The notes under the pieces: model-generated
What the model was told of the DNA's origin: nothing
Databases searched by the model: none
The model's input: the letters and a program-made list of their open reading frames with translations, nothing else
Position numbers and translations under genes: made by a program
Part shown: in pieces, positions 1-5,281 of the stretch
Position numbering within the stretch: the stretch's first letter is position 1
Layout of the letters: each line of letters opens with the position of its first letter
From: an uncultured Clostridia bacterium
GTDB lineage: Bacteria; Bacillota; Clostridia; Christensenellales; Borkfalkiaceae
Length of the DNA: 5,281 nt
NCBI GenBank assembly: GCA_946540675.1
Contig: CAMNIW010000102.1
Span: 1 to 5,281 of the forward strand
Reading direction: 5' to 3'

Positions 1-82
1 TATATACCGCCGCCTGCCGCCGAGAATCGAGTTCAACTTATTCACACTCGGCTATCCGAATAGTGTATGTTTTGGTCGACCG
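1..82 (-). other. 5' end of an unidentified transcript (leader or RNA gene)
   Basis: This is the predicted transcribed stretch downstream of the minus-strand promoter at 88-116; it runs off the window. No start codon with a ribosome binding site is visible. The RNA could fold a stem in which ACAC (near 66-63) and TCGG (near 59-56) pair with CCGA and GTGT around 51-44, with a small bulge. A G/C-rich run of GGC repeats follows at about 20-6. I could not match it to tRNA, tmRNA, 5S, SRP RNA or a riboswitch class from memory. It is either the long leader of a neighbouring gene or a small RNA. Confidence 0.3.
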
Positions 83-87
83 ACATT

Positions 88-116
88 ATTTTAGCACTTT
101 TTATCGCGCGCGTCAA
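88..116 (-). promoter_or_regulatory. Sigma-70/A type promoter firing out of the left edge
   Basis: On the minus strand a -35 box TTGACG (116-111) is followed after exactly 17 nt by a -10 box TAAAAT (93-88). Transcription would start near 80-82 and run towards position 1 and beyond the window. The promoter lies downstream of the GH3 terminator, so it is an independent start rather than part of the GH3 unit. Its first half resembles the promoter at 3679-3707 (both contain TTGACGCGnGCGA). The boxes and spacing are seen directly; activity is inferred. Confidence 0.6.
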
Positions 117-130
117 AGCGATATGCCGAG

Positions 131-168
131 AAAAACCAAAAAACGCGCGGGGAAATTTCCCCGCGCGT
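131..168 (-). terminator. Intrinsic terminator of the GH3 gene
   Basis: Positions 143-168 form a perfect 26-nt inverted repeat (13 bp arms, ACGCGCGGGG pairing with CCCCGCGCGT around an AAATTT centre). On the minus strand it is followed immediately by TTTTTTGGTTTTT (143-131), a classic Rho-independent arrangement. It starts 13 nt after the GH3 stop codon. The plus-strand side has no T-run, so the terminator is oriented for the minus-strand gene. Confidence 0.9.
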
Positions 169-181
169 CTGAATTTTACCG

Positions 182-1795
182 TCAATCCACTTCTCTCTCG
201 AAAAAGCCCTTGAAAGAAACGGGATTTTTGCCTTTCGCTTCTATTTGTCCGAGCAGCACTTTGGCTACCGCGCGCTGGCTGGCGTCCGCCGGCGAATAGG
301 CGTTGACGTACGTTTTGAGATAGGGCGCGTCGTAGAGTTTGAACGGCTCGCCGAAAGATACGAAGGCGAACTTCGGGTGCTGTAAAACATAAGCGCGCCA
401 AAGCATCATTATGTTGTTCCAGCCGATACGCATTGTTCCGCCGTGATAATCGTTTGCGCTCATCTTGCAGCAAAGCACGATAAAATCGTAGTCGTCCATA
501 ACCGATTTGACTTTCTTGTGGTCGGGATTGTAGAGTCGGTCGACCTTACAACCGTACTTTTCGAGTTCGTCGCTCAAAGCGTCGAACTCTTTGCCCGTCG
601 GTTTCGCGTGGAAATAAGGCTCGAACATTTCAAGCAAAAGAACTTTCATACCCTTATGCGGGCGTACGGGCAACACTCCTTCGAGATTTCTGACTATCTT
701 TATGCTCTTGTCCGCTATCAGTTGAGCGGTTTTAAGCATCTCTTCTCTTTGATCCGTCGGCTCTTCGGTTTTGTAGTCGCCGAAAAGATTTGCCTTTTCT
801 TTGAGTTTTATGACCCTTGTCGCCGCGTCTTTGAGCCTTTCGATCGAAAGTTCGCCGTTTTTAACCGCTTCGACGATGCGGTCGTGGTCGGTCGGCTCGG
901 GGAAAAGCACCATATCTCCGCCCGCGTTAAGGAATTTTATCGCAATGTCCCCGAGATCTTCGACACAAGCCGCCGCACCTATCATACTCATCGCGTCGGA
1001 AACGACGCACCCGTCAAATCCGAGTTCTTCTTTCAAAAGTCCCGTTATTATGCTCTTGCTGAACACCGCCGGAAGATAACACCCCGTAACGGGTTCGCGC
1101 TCGGTTTCGTATGCCGGCAAAGCGACGTGTCCTATCATTATTGACGGAAGCCCCGCCTTTATAAGTTCTTTGTAGACGTATCCGTAAGTATTCATCCATT
1201 CTTCCTTGGAAAGAGTGTTTATCGTGGTCACGAAATGGGAGTTCCTTTCGTCTACGCCTTCTCCCGGGAAGTGCTTGGCGCACGGCACCATATTATGGTT
1301 GTGTTTAAGTCCGCGAATGAGCGCTCCCGTTATTTTGACCACCTGTTTCGGAGAATCCGAAGCCGTCCGCACGTTGCTTTCGGGCGAACGGAAGTTGAAA
1401 CATAGGTCTACGACGGGCGCGAACGGCCACACAAATCCGTGTTTCCTGCATACGTTACCCATCTCCCTGCCGAGTTTTTCGACGAGTTCGGGGTCGTCCG
1501 CCGCGCTTAAAGCCATTAAATGCGGAATATCTCCCGCGCCCTTTATAGAGTAACCCGGTCCGTCTTCTATCTCGCCCGCGACGATCACGGGGACGGACGA
1601 ATATTTCTCCGCCATTTCGGTGTATAACTTTATTTGTTCGGCGGTGGTCCCTTGAAGGAATATGCCGCCCGGTCGCATTTTCTTTACGTTTTCTTCTACT
1701 TCTTTCGGGTCTTCTTTGCCGTAAATATCAAAACAAAGGACTTGCCCCGCAAGTTCGTCGAGCGAAAGTTTTTCTACTCTTTCTTCTGCCGTCAT
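182..1795 (-). CDS. Glycoside hydrolase family 3 protein (beta-N-acetylhexosaminidase/beta-glucosidase-like)
   Basis: 537 residues, no signal peptide, so probably cytoplasmic. The GH3 TIM-barrel domain covers about residues 10-340. Visible motifs are GEIEDGPG (74-81), WPFAPVVDL (123-131), KHFPGEG (174-180), IGHVALP (221-227) and VVSDAM (264-269), with D267 as the expected catalytic nucleophile. About 383-516 resembles the alpha/beta sandwich C-terminal domain found in longer GH3 proteins such as Bacillus NagZ; classic NagZ proteins are only about 340 residues. In NagZ-like GH3 enzymes an Asp-x-His dyad supplies the acid/base. Here the equivalent is N185-S186-H187, so the His is kept but the Asp is Asn. 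Start chosen at 1795: AAGGAG at 1810-1805 lies 9 nt upstream. Monocistronic, with its own promoter and terminator. Family assignment is firm; substrate (GlcNAc, muropeptide or glucoside) is not determinable. Confidence 0.9.
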   Translation of the reverse strand: MTAEERVEKLSLDELAGQVLCFDIYGKEDPKEVEENVKKMRPGGIFLQGTTAEQIKLYTEMAEKYSSVPVIVAGEIEDGPGYSIKGAGDIPHLMALSAADDPELVEKLGREMGNVCRKHGFVWPFAPVVDLCFNFRSPESNVRTASDSPKQVVKITGALIRGLKHNHNMVPCAKHFPGEGVDERNSHFVTTINTLSKEEWMNTYGYVYKELIKAGLPSIMIGHVALPAYETEREPVTGCYLPAVFSKSIITGLLKEELGFDGCVVSDAMSMIGAAACVEDLGDIAIKFLNAGGDMVLFPEPTDHDRIVEAVKNGELSIERLKDAATRVIKLKEKANLFGDYKTEEPTDQREEMLKTAQLIADKSIKIVRNLEGVLPVRPHKGMKVLLLEMFEPYFHAKPTGKEFDALSDELEKYGCKVDRLYNPDHKKVKSVMDDYDFIVLCCKMSANDYHGGTMRIGWNNIMMLWRAYVLQHPKFAFVSFGEPFKLYDAPYLKTYVNAYSPADASQRAVAKVLLGQIEAKGKNPVSFKGFFEREVD

Positions 1796-1826
1796 ATACG
1801 ATATCTCCTTTTTGTCGGTCGGTTTA

Positions 1827-1854
1827 ATTATATCATTATAACGGATAAAATCAA
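1827..1854 (-). promoter_or_regulatory. Strong extended -10 promoter of the GH3 gene
   Basis: Minus strand: -35 TTGATT (1854-1849), 16-nt spacer, then TGA followed by a perfect TATAAT (1832-1827), an extended -10. A second perfect TATAAT overlaps the spacer at 1840-1835, but has no good -35 partner. The predicted start near 1820 gives a leader of about 25 nt carrying AAGGAG at 1810-1805. Confidence 0.75.
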
Positions 1855-1951
1855 CATAAAAATTTTACTTTTTATACGCGTTTTTTTACGGATACGCTCC
1901 GCTTTCACGCAGATTGAAAACACAGCTCGAAAATTTTTCAGACTAAAACCA

Positions 1952-1990
1952 CCGCCGCGGCTTTACGGTGATTCCGTAAAGCCGCGGCGG
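1952..1990 (-). terminator. 17-bp perfect stem-loop, probable terminator of the SDR/membrane-protein operon
   Basis: Arms 1952-1968 and 1974-1990 are perfectly complementary (CCGCCGCGGCTTTACGG and its complement) around a 5-nt loop. The stem lies 48 nt past the stop of the membrane-protein gene on the same strand. On the minus strand it is followed by TGGTTTTAG and then, after 6 nt, AAAAATTTT, so the U-tract is imperfect. The plus side (ATAATTC) has no T-tract at all. I read it as a minus-strand terminator, though an unusually strong stem with a poor tail could also be an mRNA-stabilising hairpin. Confidence 0.65.
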
Positions 1991-2038
1991 ATAATTCATA
2001 TACGGTTTTATAACGCGAACAGCCGCAAAAAGAGGAAA

Positions 2039-2794
2039 CTACCTGTCGGCGTCGCCTTTTGCTATAAGTTGCTTTTTTTGTTTTCTCGCGACGATCCGCA
2101 CGACCGTTTGGAAAACGACGTTGAAAACGGTATAGGCTGCCGCAAGCACGGTAACCGCGACGTAAACTTTGTATCCGATCTTCCGTTTAAGTATGGGAAC
2201 GTACTTCCCTACCGAATCTTTGGTCTGTATCCTTATCGCGCCGTTATCGACGTTTTCCACGGGGTCTTTGAATTCGTCGGACAGTTCGTACTTTGCCTCC
2301 ACTCCCGTAAAGCCTATCGCAAGTCCTTTATATCCGCGGTAAGTATCGAGTTTTATGGATATACTGCCCGTGGCGTACAGCGAACATTCGCCGCTTGCCG
2401 TCAGGACGTACTTATTGTCTTCTTTCTCGCAAGTCTCGCCGTTTAATTTCACTTCGGTCAGCACGTTGTTGTTTCTGCCTGACCACGTACCATAAACCGC
2501 TTTCAAATAAGTCCTGCCGTTTAACTCCGCGTCGGCGGTGAGCGTAAATGAAAGGCGACCGTCCGCATAACCGTCAAACTTTATCACGGCGTTTTTAAGT
2601 TCGACGGTTTCGCCCGTTTCCGCGTTGACCGCCGATAGTTCCATCTTCTTTATTGAGTTTATTTCGCCGATCGCCGCGCCGAGCCTGTAAAACAACATAA
2701 GAAACGAAAACGACAAAAACAGCCCGATAAGTACTATGTTTACGATCATAAGAGCGCGGTTAGCCTTGCTCCTTACAAATTTTATACAGTTCAT
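2039..2794 (-). CDS. Uncharacterised protein with two membrane segments and an extracytoplasmic domain
   Basis: 251 residues; I do not recognise the family. A basic N-terminus (KFVRSKANR) precedes a hydrophobic segment at about 14-36. A hydrophilic, beta-rich domain spans about 40-205. A second hydrophobic segment follows at about 208-234, ending in a strongly basic tail (RIVARKQKKQ). The positive-inside rule puts both ends in the cytoplasm and the middle domain outside. C122 and C137 fall in that domain and could form a disulfide. The middle shows alternating polar/hydrophobic strands (for example TVELKNAVIKFDG and SISIKLD) but no catalytic motif. Start at 2794 is supported by GGAG at 2807-2804, 9 nt upstream. 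It lies 26 nt after the dehydrogenase stop with no terminator between, so the two are very probably cotranscribed. A role in the envelope is inferred only from topology. Confidence 0.8.
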   Translation of the reverse strand: MNCIKFVRSKANRALMIVNIVLIGLFLSFSFLMLFYRLGAAIGEINSIKKMELSAVNAETGETVELKNAVIKFDGYADGRLSFTLTADAELNGRTYLKAVYGTWSGRNNNVLTEVKLNGETCEKEDNKYVLTASGECSLYATGSISIKLDTYRGYKGLAIGFTGVEAKYELSDEFKDPVENVDNGAIRIQTKDSVGKYVPILKRKIGYKVYVAVTVLAAAYTVFNVVFQTVVRIVARKQKKQLIAKGDADR

Positions 2795-2820
2795 ACCGTT
2801 CTACTCCGTTTTTTATTTCT

Positions 2821-3657
2821 TTATTTTCCGACGTATCCGTCGGTCATTTTTATACACTCGTCAAAGAGTTTTGCCGCGGCTTTGCCGCCTTCGTCTTTGA
2901 ATTTGAATTTCATTATTTTCTTCTTCGTATACGTTTCGCCTAAGGAAAAATCTTCGCCCGCCCTTGCCGTAGCAAGCCAAACCAGCCTTTCCGCGCTCCT
3001 TTTCGGCGTTATCGTAAACAGGTATTTAAGCGGAGAGTGATAGCAAAACTTTATAAAGCCTTTCGACTCCGAAGCGAAATTCGTCCTTACTACCCCCGGC
3101 TCGAAAGCGACAGCGTTTATCCCCTTATCGCGGTATCTCCTGTCAAATTCACGGGTCAAAAGGGCGTCTTCGAGTTTAGCGTAGCCGTAAGCCTTGAACG
3201 GCGCGTAAGCCTTTTCGTTTTGCAAATCTTCCGCGTCGAAGTCCGCTCCGAAAAGGTTGGACGCTATGCTCGAAGTCTGCACGACCGTCGCGCGGCTTTC
3301 CGCAAGCGTATCGAAAAGGAGCCTTGTAAGGAGAAATCCGCCGAGAACGTTTATCTGAAAAGTCCTTTCAAACCCATCTTCCGTCACCGTCCTGTCGCCC
3401 TGCGCTCCGCCTGCGTTGTTAGCCAAAACGTCTATACGTCCGTATTTTTTCAGTTCGTCCGCGAGTCTTACCACGTCCGAAAGTCTGCCGTAATCGGCAA
3501 GATGGAACGGCGCGCCGAGTTCTTCGGCTATTCGTTTGGTCTTTTCTTCCGAACGCCCGACTATAACTACGTCGTGTCCCATGGCTCTGAGTTTTCTTGC
3601 CGCCGCCGCGCCGATGCCGTCGCTCGCGCCCGTTATTACTATCGTCTTCTTGTCCAT
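2821..3657 (-). CDS. Short-chain dehydrogenase/reductase (retinol dehydrogenase-like, classical SDR)
   Basis: 278 residues forming one Rossmann-fold SDR domain. The cofactor motif TGASDGIG is at 9-16, and G34-R35 after the second strand suggests a preference for NADP(H). NNAG is at 80-83 and the structural Asn at N103 (QINV). The catalytic Ser lies in QTSSIAS (S129 or S130), and the YxxxK pair is Y157 and K161 in AYGYAKLEDALLTREF. EPGVVRT follows at 186-192. The layout of the Ser-to-Tyr insert (FDAEDLQNEKAYAPFKAY) and PGVVRT resembles the RDH11/protochlorophyllide-reductase-like branch. It should therefore reduce or oxidise a carbonyl/alcohol; the substrate is unknown. Start at 3657: AAGGA at 3674-3670, 12 nt upstream, is slightly long spacing. 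First gene of a two-gene operon with the membrane protein downstream. Confidence 0.92.
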   Translation of the reverse strand: MDKKTIVITGASDGIGAAAARKLRAMGHDVVIVGRSEEKTKRIAEELGAPFHLADYGRLSDVVRLADELKKYGRIDVLANNAGGAQGDRTVTEDGFERTFQINVLGGFLLTRLLFDTLAESRATVVQTSSIASNLFGADFDAEDLQNEKAYAPFKAYGYAKLEDALLTREFDRRYRDKGINAVAFEPGVVRTNFASESKGFIKFCYHSPLKYLFTITPKRSAERLVWLATARAGEDFSLGETYTKKKIMKFKFKDEGGKAAAKLFDECIKMTDGYVGK

Positions 3658-3678
3658 AATTTCTTAAAGTCCTTGGAT

Positions 3679-3707
3679 TTTATACATTGCTTTTTCGCTC
3701 GCGTCAA
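3679..3707 (-). promoter_or_regulatory. Promoter of the SDR/membrane-protein operon
   Basis: Minus strand: -35 TTGACG (3707-3702), 17-nt spacer, -10 TATAAA (3684-3679, within TATAAAAT). The expected start lies near 3672, very close to the AAGGA at 3674-3670, which would leave a leader of only about 15 nt and the binding site at or near the 5' end. The -35 is flanked by GCTCGC (plus strand 3697-3702) that has a complementary GCGAGC at 3740-3745. Confidence 0.65.
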
Positions 3708-3747
3708 CGAAAAAGAAAAATAACCGCCCCGCCGTTTAAGCGAGCAT

Positions 3748-3779
3748 AAAAAACGCCTTTTATCGACTTATATCGGGGC
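3748..3779 (-). terminator. Probable terminator of the HAD hydrolase gene
   Basis: On the minus strand GCC (3779-3777) pairs with GGC (3757-3755) and CGA (3775-3773) with TCG (3766-3764), leaving internal loops, and the stem is followed by G and then TTTTTT (3753-3748). It sits 12 nt past the HAD stop. The stem is weak and interrupted. An alternative longer-range pairing, GCCCCG with CGGGGC (3779-3774 with 3731-3726), is also followed by a T-rich tail. Position and T-run support termination here; the exact fold is uncertain. Confidence 0.45.
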
Positions 3780-3791
3780 TTTTCGGCAAAA

Positions 3792-4436
3792 TCAAAGCAA
3801 AGGTTCTATCCCGAAAAGGTCGCTTGTTATCGCGGTACAGTTTTCCTTGCAAAAGTCGTCGGGCGGAATAAGGTCTTTTACCATGATCGCCCGAAAACCG
3901 CCGTTTACCGCCGCGCGGATACCGTTTAAGGAATCTTCCGCGATAAAACAGTCGGACGGCTTTTCTCCGAGTTTTTCCGCCGCGAGCAGGAATATGTACG
4001 GGTCGGGTTTGGAACGCGTACCCGCGTCTTCGCCGTACACCGCCGCGTCGAATATCTTATCTATATCCATACCCTTTAACGAAAAAAGCATTTGTGCGCG
4101 GGATTTTTTGCTCGACGTCGCAAGTCCCGTCTTATAGTCCTTTTCTTTCAGCACGCCGACGATATGAGAAAAACCGCTTTTTACCGAGAAGTCGCCGCGC
4201 TCCGCCGCAAGACGAACGTACTCCGCGTTGCAATCGCGGTAACCGTCTATATCCGCATTCGGAAAAAGTTTTTTGAGTTCTTCGCGTATGACGGGTTCGG
4301 TCTTGCCGCATATGCTCATACGATAATCTTCGCCGAGCGTTATCCCGAATTTTTCGTTGGCAACGCGGAAACCGTCGCGCCAAAGCCTTTCGGTATCGAA
4401 TATCACCCCGTCCATATCGAATATCACAGCTTTCAT
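3792..4436 (-). CDS. HAD-superfamily hydrolase, subfamily IA (phosphatase / beta-phosphoglucomutase-like)
   Basis: 214 residues, the usual size for subfamily IA. All four HAD motifs are present: DMDGV (7-11; D7 nucleophile, D9 acid/base), LATSS (105-109), the Lys of SKPDP (K143), and AEDSLNGI (166-173; E167 and D168 for magnesium). Residues about 15-85 form the helical cap. Where beta-phosphoglucomutase from Lactococcus has the cap-closing His20, this protein has W19. It is therefore more likely a phosphatase acting on a small phosphorylated metabolite than a mutase; this is inference from one position. Start at 4436: a weak AGGAT (4450-4446) lies 9 nt upstream, and no earlier in-frame start is better. 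Divergent from the flavodiiron gene across 192 nt. Confidence 0.9.
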   Translation of the reverse strand: MKAVIFDMDGVIFDTERLWRDGFRVANEKFGITLGEDYRMSICGKTEPVIREELKKLFPNADIDGYRDCNAEYVRLAAERGDFSVKSGFSHIVGVLKEKDYKTGLATSSKKSRAQMLFSLKGMDIDKIFDAAVYGEDAGTRSKPDPYIFLLAAEKLGEKPSDCFIAEDSLNGIRAAVNGGFRAIMVKDLIPPDDFCKENCTAITSDLFGIEPLL

Positions 4437-4490
4437 AACAGTTATATCCTATATACCCCGTCACGCTTTTCCGAGATGAGATATATACCT

Positions 4491-4519
4491 ATAATAAATT
4501 ATTTCCGACAAAAAAGCAA
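4491..4519 (-). promoter_or_regulatory. Promoter of the HAD hydrolase gene
   Basis: Minus strand: -35 TTGCTT (4519-4514), 17-nt spacer, -10 TATTAT (4496-4491). It gives a leader of roughly 45-50 nt. The -35 is only 16 bp from the -35 of the divergent flavodiiron promoter, so the two promoters are back to back and could share a regulator. Confidence 0.5.
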
Positions 4520-4535
4520 GTCTTTGCGTACTTAG

Positions 4536-4565
4536 TTGCAAAAGCCGCCCCGTTTGTGTTAAAAT
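4536..4565 (+). promoter_or_regulatory. Promoter of the flavodiiron protein gene
   Basis: Plus strand: -35 TTGCAA (4536-4541), 18-nt spacer, -10 TAAAAT (4560-4565) preceded by TGT (4557-4559), an extended -10 element. The expected start near 4572 gives a leader of about 57 nt. That leader contains CGGAAA-N7-TTTCCG (roughly 4588-4606), and an overlapping TTCCG-C-CGGAA that would compete with it. Both stems are short, so regulation by them is speculative. Confidence 0.55.
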
Positions 4566-4628
4566 AGTCGTGTAAATCGGACGGAACGGAAATTCACCTT
4601 TTCCGCCGGAATCCAAGGAGAATCAAAT

Positions 4629-5281
4629 ATGTATTCGGTAAAAAAACTCGACGACGATATATTCTTTCTCGGCGTCAGCGACAGAAGAATAAATCTCTTC
4701 GAAAACGTGTACCCCGTAGAAAACGGCGTATCGTATAACTCTTACATCATTATAGATAAAAAGACCTGCCTTATAGACACGGTGGATAAATCCGGCGAAA
4801 TACAATTCAAGGAAAACCTTGCCTACGCTCTTAGCGGAAGAAAACTCGACTATCTCGTCGTACAGCACTTCGAACCCGATCACAGCGCGACGATAGCGGA
4901 GATCGTAAAGGAATATCCCGAAGTCACTCTCGTATACAACCGTAAAGCCGACACCATGGCAAAAAACTTCTTCAAAGCGGAGTTTAAGGCGATAACCGTA
5001 AAGGAAGGCGACGTCCTTCCGCTCGGCAAACATACCCTGCACTTCGTCGAAGCGCCTATGGTGCATTGGCCCGAAGTTATGTTCTCTTACGACGACTGCA
5101 CGAAAACTCTGTTTACCGCCGACGCATTCGGAAGTTTCGGCGCGCTCTCCGGCAATATTTACGCCGACGAGATAGACTTCAAGGGCGCGTATACCGACGA
5201 AATGAGAAGATATTACACTAATATCGTCGGGAAATACGGCGTTCAGGTGCAAAGCGTACTCAAAAAAGCCGCTTCACTCGA
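4629..5281 (+). CDS. fprA: Flavodiiron protein (FprA family A-type flavoprotein), 3' end cut by the window
   Basis: The first 217 residues of a protein whose family is usually about 400 long; the frame is open to the window end. This is the metallo-beta-lactamase-like domain. The di-iron ligand motif HFEPDH is at 80-85 (H80, E82, D84), followed by H146 in PMVHWPE and D165 in TADAFGSFG. These match the H-x-E-x-D, H, D ligand set of Desulfovibrio and Moorella flavodiiron proteins. The final His ligand and the FMN-binding flavodoxin domain lie beyond 5281. Family members reduce O2 to water and/or NO to N2O in the cytoplasm of anaerobes, taking electrons from rubredoxin or F420H2; no partner is in view. 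Start at 4629: AAGGAG at 4615-4620, 8 nt upstream. Whether a rubredoxin domain is fused (flavorubredoxin, NorV type) cannot be seen. Confidence 0.95.
   Translation, partial: MYSVKKLDDDIFFLGVSDRRINLFENVYPVENGVSYNSYIIIDKKTCLIDTVDKSGEIQFKENLAYALSGRKLDYLVVQHFEPDHSATIAEIVKEYPEVTLVYNRKADTMAKNFFKAEFKAITVKEGDVLPLGKHTLHFVEAPMVHWPEVMFSYDDCTKTLFTADAFGSFGALSGNIYADEIDFKGAYTDEMRRYYTNIVGKYGVQVQSVLKKAASL

Noticed and set aside
42..86. Possible 14-codon leader peptide (MSVDQNIHYSDSRV) downstream of the left-edge promoter
   Set aside because: Its ATG at 86-84 lies at or upstream of the predicted transcription start (80-82) and has no ribosome binding site.
74..545. 11-nt inverted repeat GGTCGACCGAC (74-84) and GTCGGTCGACC (535-545)
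   Set aside because: One copy lies inside the GH3 coding sequence, and 11-nt matches are expected by chance several times in a window of this size.
443..1144. Long plus-strand open frame (233 codons) opposite the GH3 gene
   Set aside because: It is a shadow of the GH3 frame: no ribosome binding site, no recognisable domain, and low-complexity F/V/R-rich translation. The sense genes seldom use codons such as TTA, CTA and TCA, which leaves antisense frames open.
1943..1999. Tiny minus-strand frame (18 residues, MNYPPRLYGITVKPRRWF) through the 1952-1990 stem
   Set aside because: No ribosome binding site, and most of its codons are simply the hairpin arms; explained better as a terminator.
1634..2446. 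Plus-strand open frame of 270 codons spanning the GH3 start, the intergenic region and the membrane-protein gene
   Set aside because: It crosses a promoter and a 17-bp hairpin, its protein has no family signature, and the minus-strand genes on both sides have clear start signals and domains.
3037..3723. Plus-strand open frame of 228 codons opposite the SDR gene
   Set aside because: The minus strand carries the full SDR motif set; the antisense translation has no motif and runs through the SDR promoter.
4623..5252. Minus-strand open frame of 209 codons opposite the flavodiiron gene
   Set aside because: The plus strand encodes unmistakable di-iron ligand motifs over the same bases; the antisense frame has no start signal or known motif.

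Overview
The window reads as ordinary chromosomal DNA from an anaerobic, low-to-mid GC Firmicute, most likely a member of the Clostridia. This is an inference. It rests on AAGGAG-type ribosome binding sites at 7-12 nt spacing, A/T-rich intergenic promoters with TTGA/TATAAT-like boxes, a class A flavodiiron protein typical of strict anaerobes, and a GH3 enzyme carrying the KHFPGxGVDER signature that I associate with clostridial relatives. All genes share a similar codon style (many ATA, GTA, CTC and GCG codons), so nothing looks recently acquired.

Layout, left to right. Positions 1-130 hold a convincing minus-strand promoter that fires out of the left edge; its product is not in the window. 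A strong stem and T-tract (131-168) ends a minus-strand glycoside hydrolase family 3 gene (182-1795), which has its own near-consensus extended -10 promoter (1827-1854). A 17-bp perfect stem (1952-1990) probably closes the next minus-strand unit, a two-gene operon. That operon contains a short-chain dehydrogenase/reductase (2821-3657) followed 26 nt later by an unrecognised protein with two membrane segments (2039-2794). Its promoter is at 3679-3707. An interrupted stem with a T6 tail (3748-3779) follows a HAD-superfamily hydrolase (3792-4436, minus strand). This gene is transcribed divergently from a plus-strand flavodiiron protein gene, fprA-like (4629 to beyond 5281), cut by the window end before its last iron ligand and flavodoxin domain.

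Functionally, this looks like four small independent transcription units rather than one pathway: sugar hydrolysis or cell-wall recycling (GH3), an oxidoreductase plus envelope protein of unknown purpose, a general phosphatase-like enzyme, and O2/NO detoxification. No RNA gene, mobile element, CRISPR array or defence system is recognisable. I did not find a clear novel system. The points most worth a second look are an Asn in place of the expected Asp in the GH3 catalytic dyad, two distant promoters sharing an unusual spacer sequence, the unidentified transcript at the left edge, and the uncharacterised membrane protein tied to the dehydrogenase.
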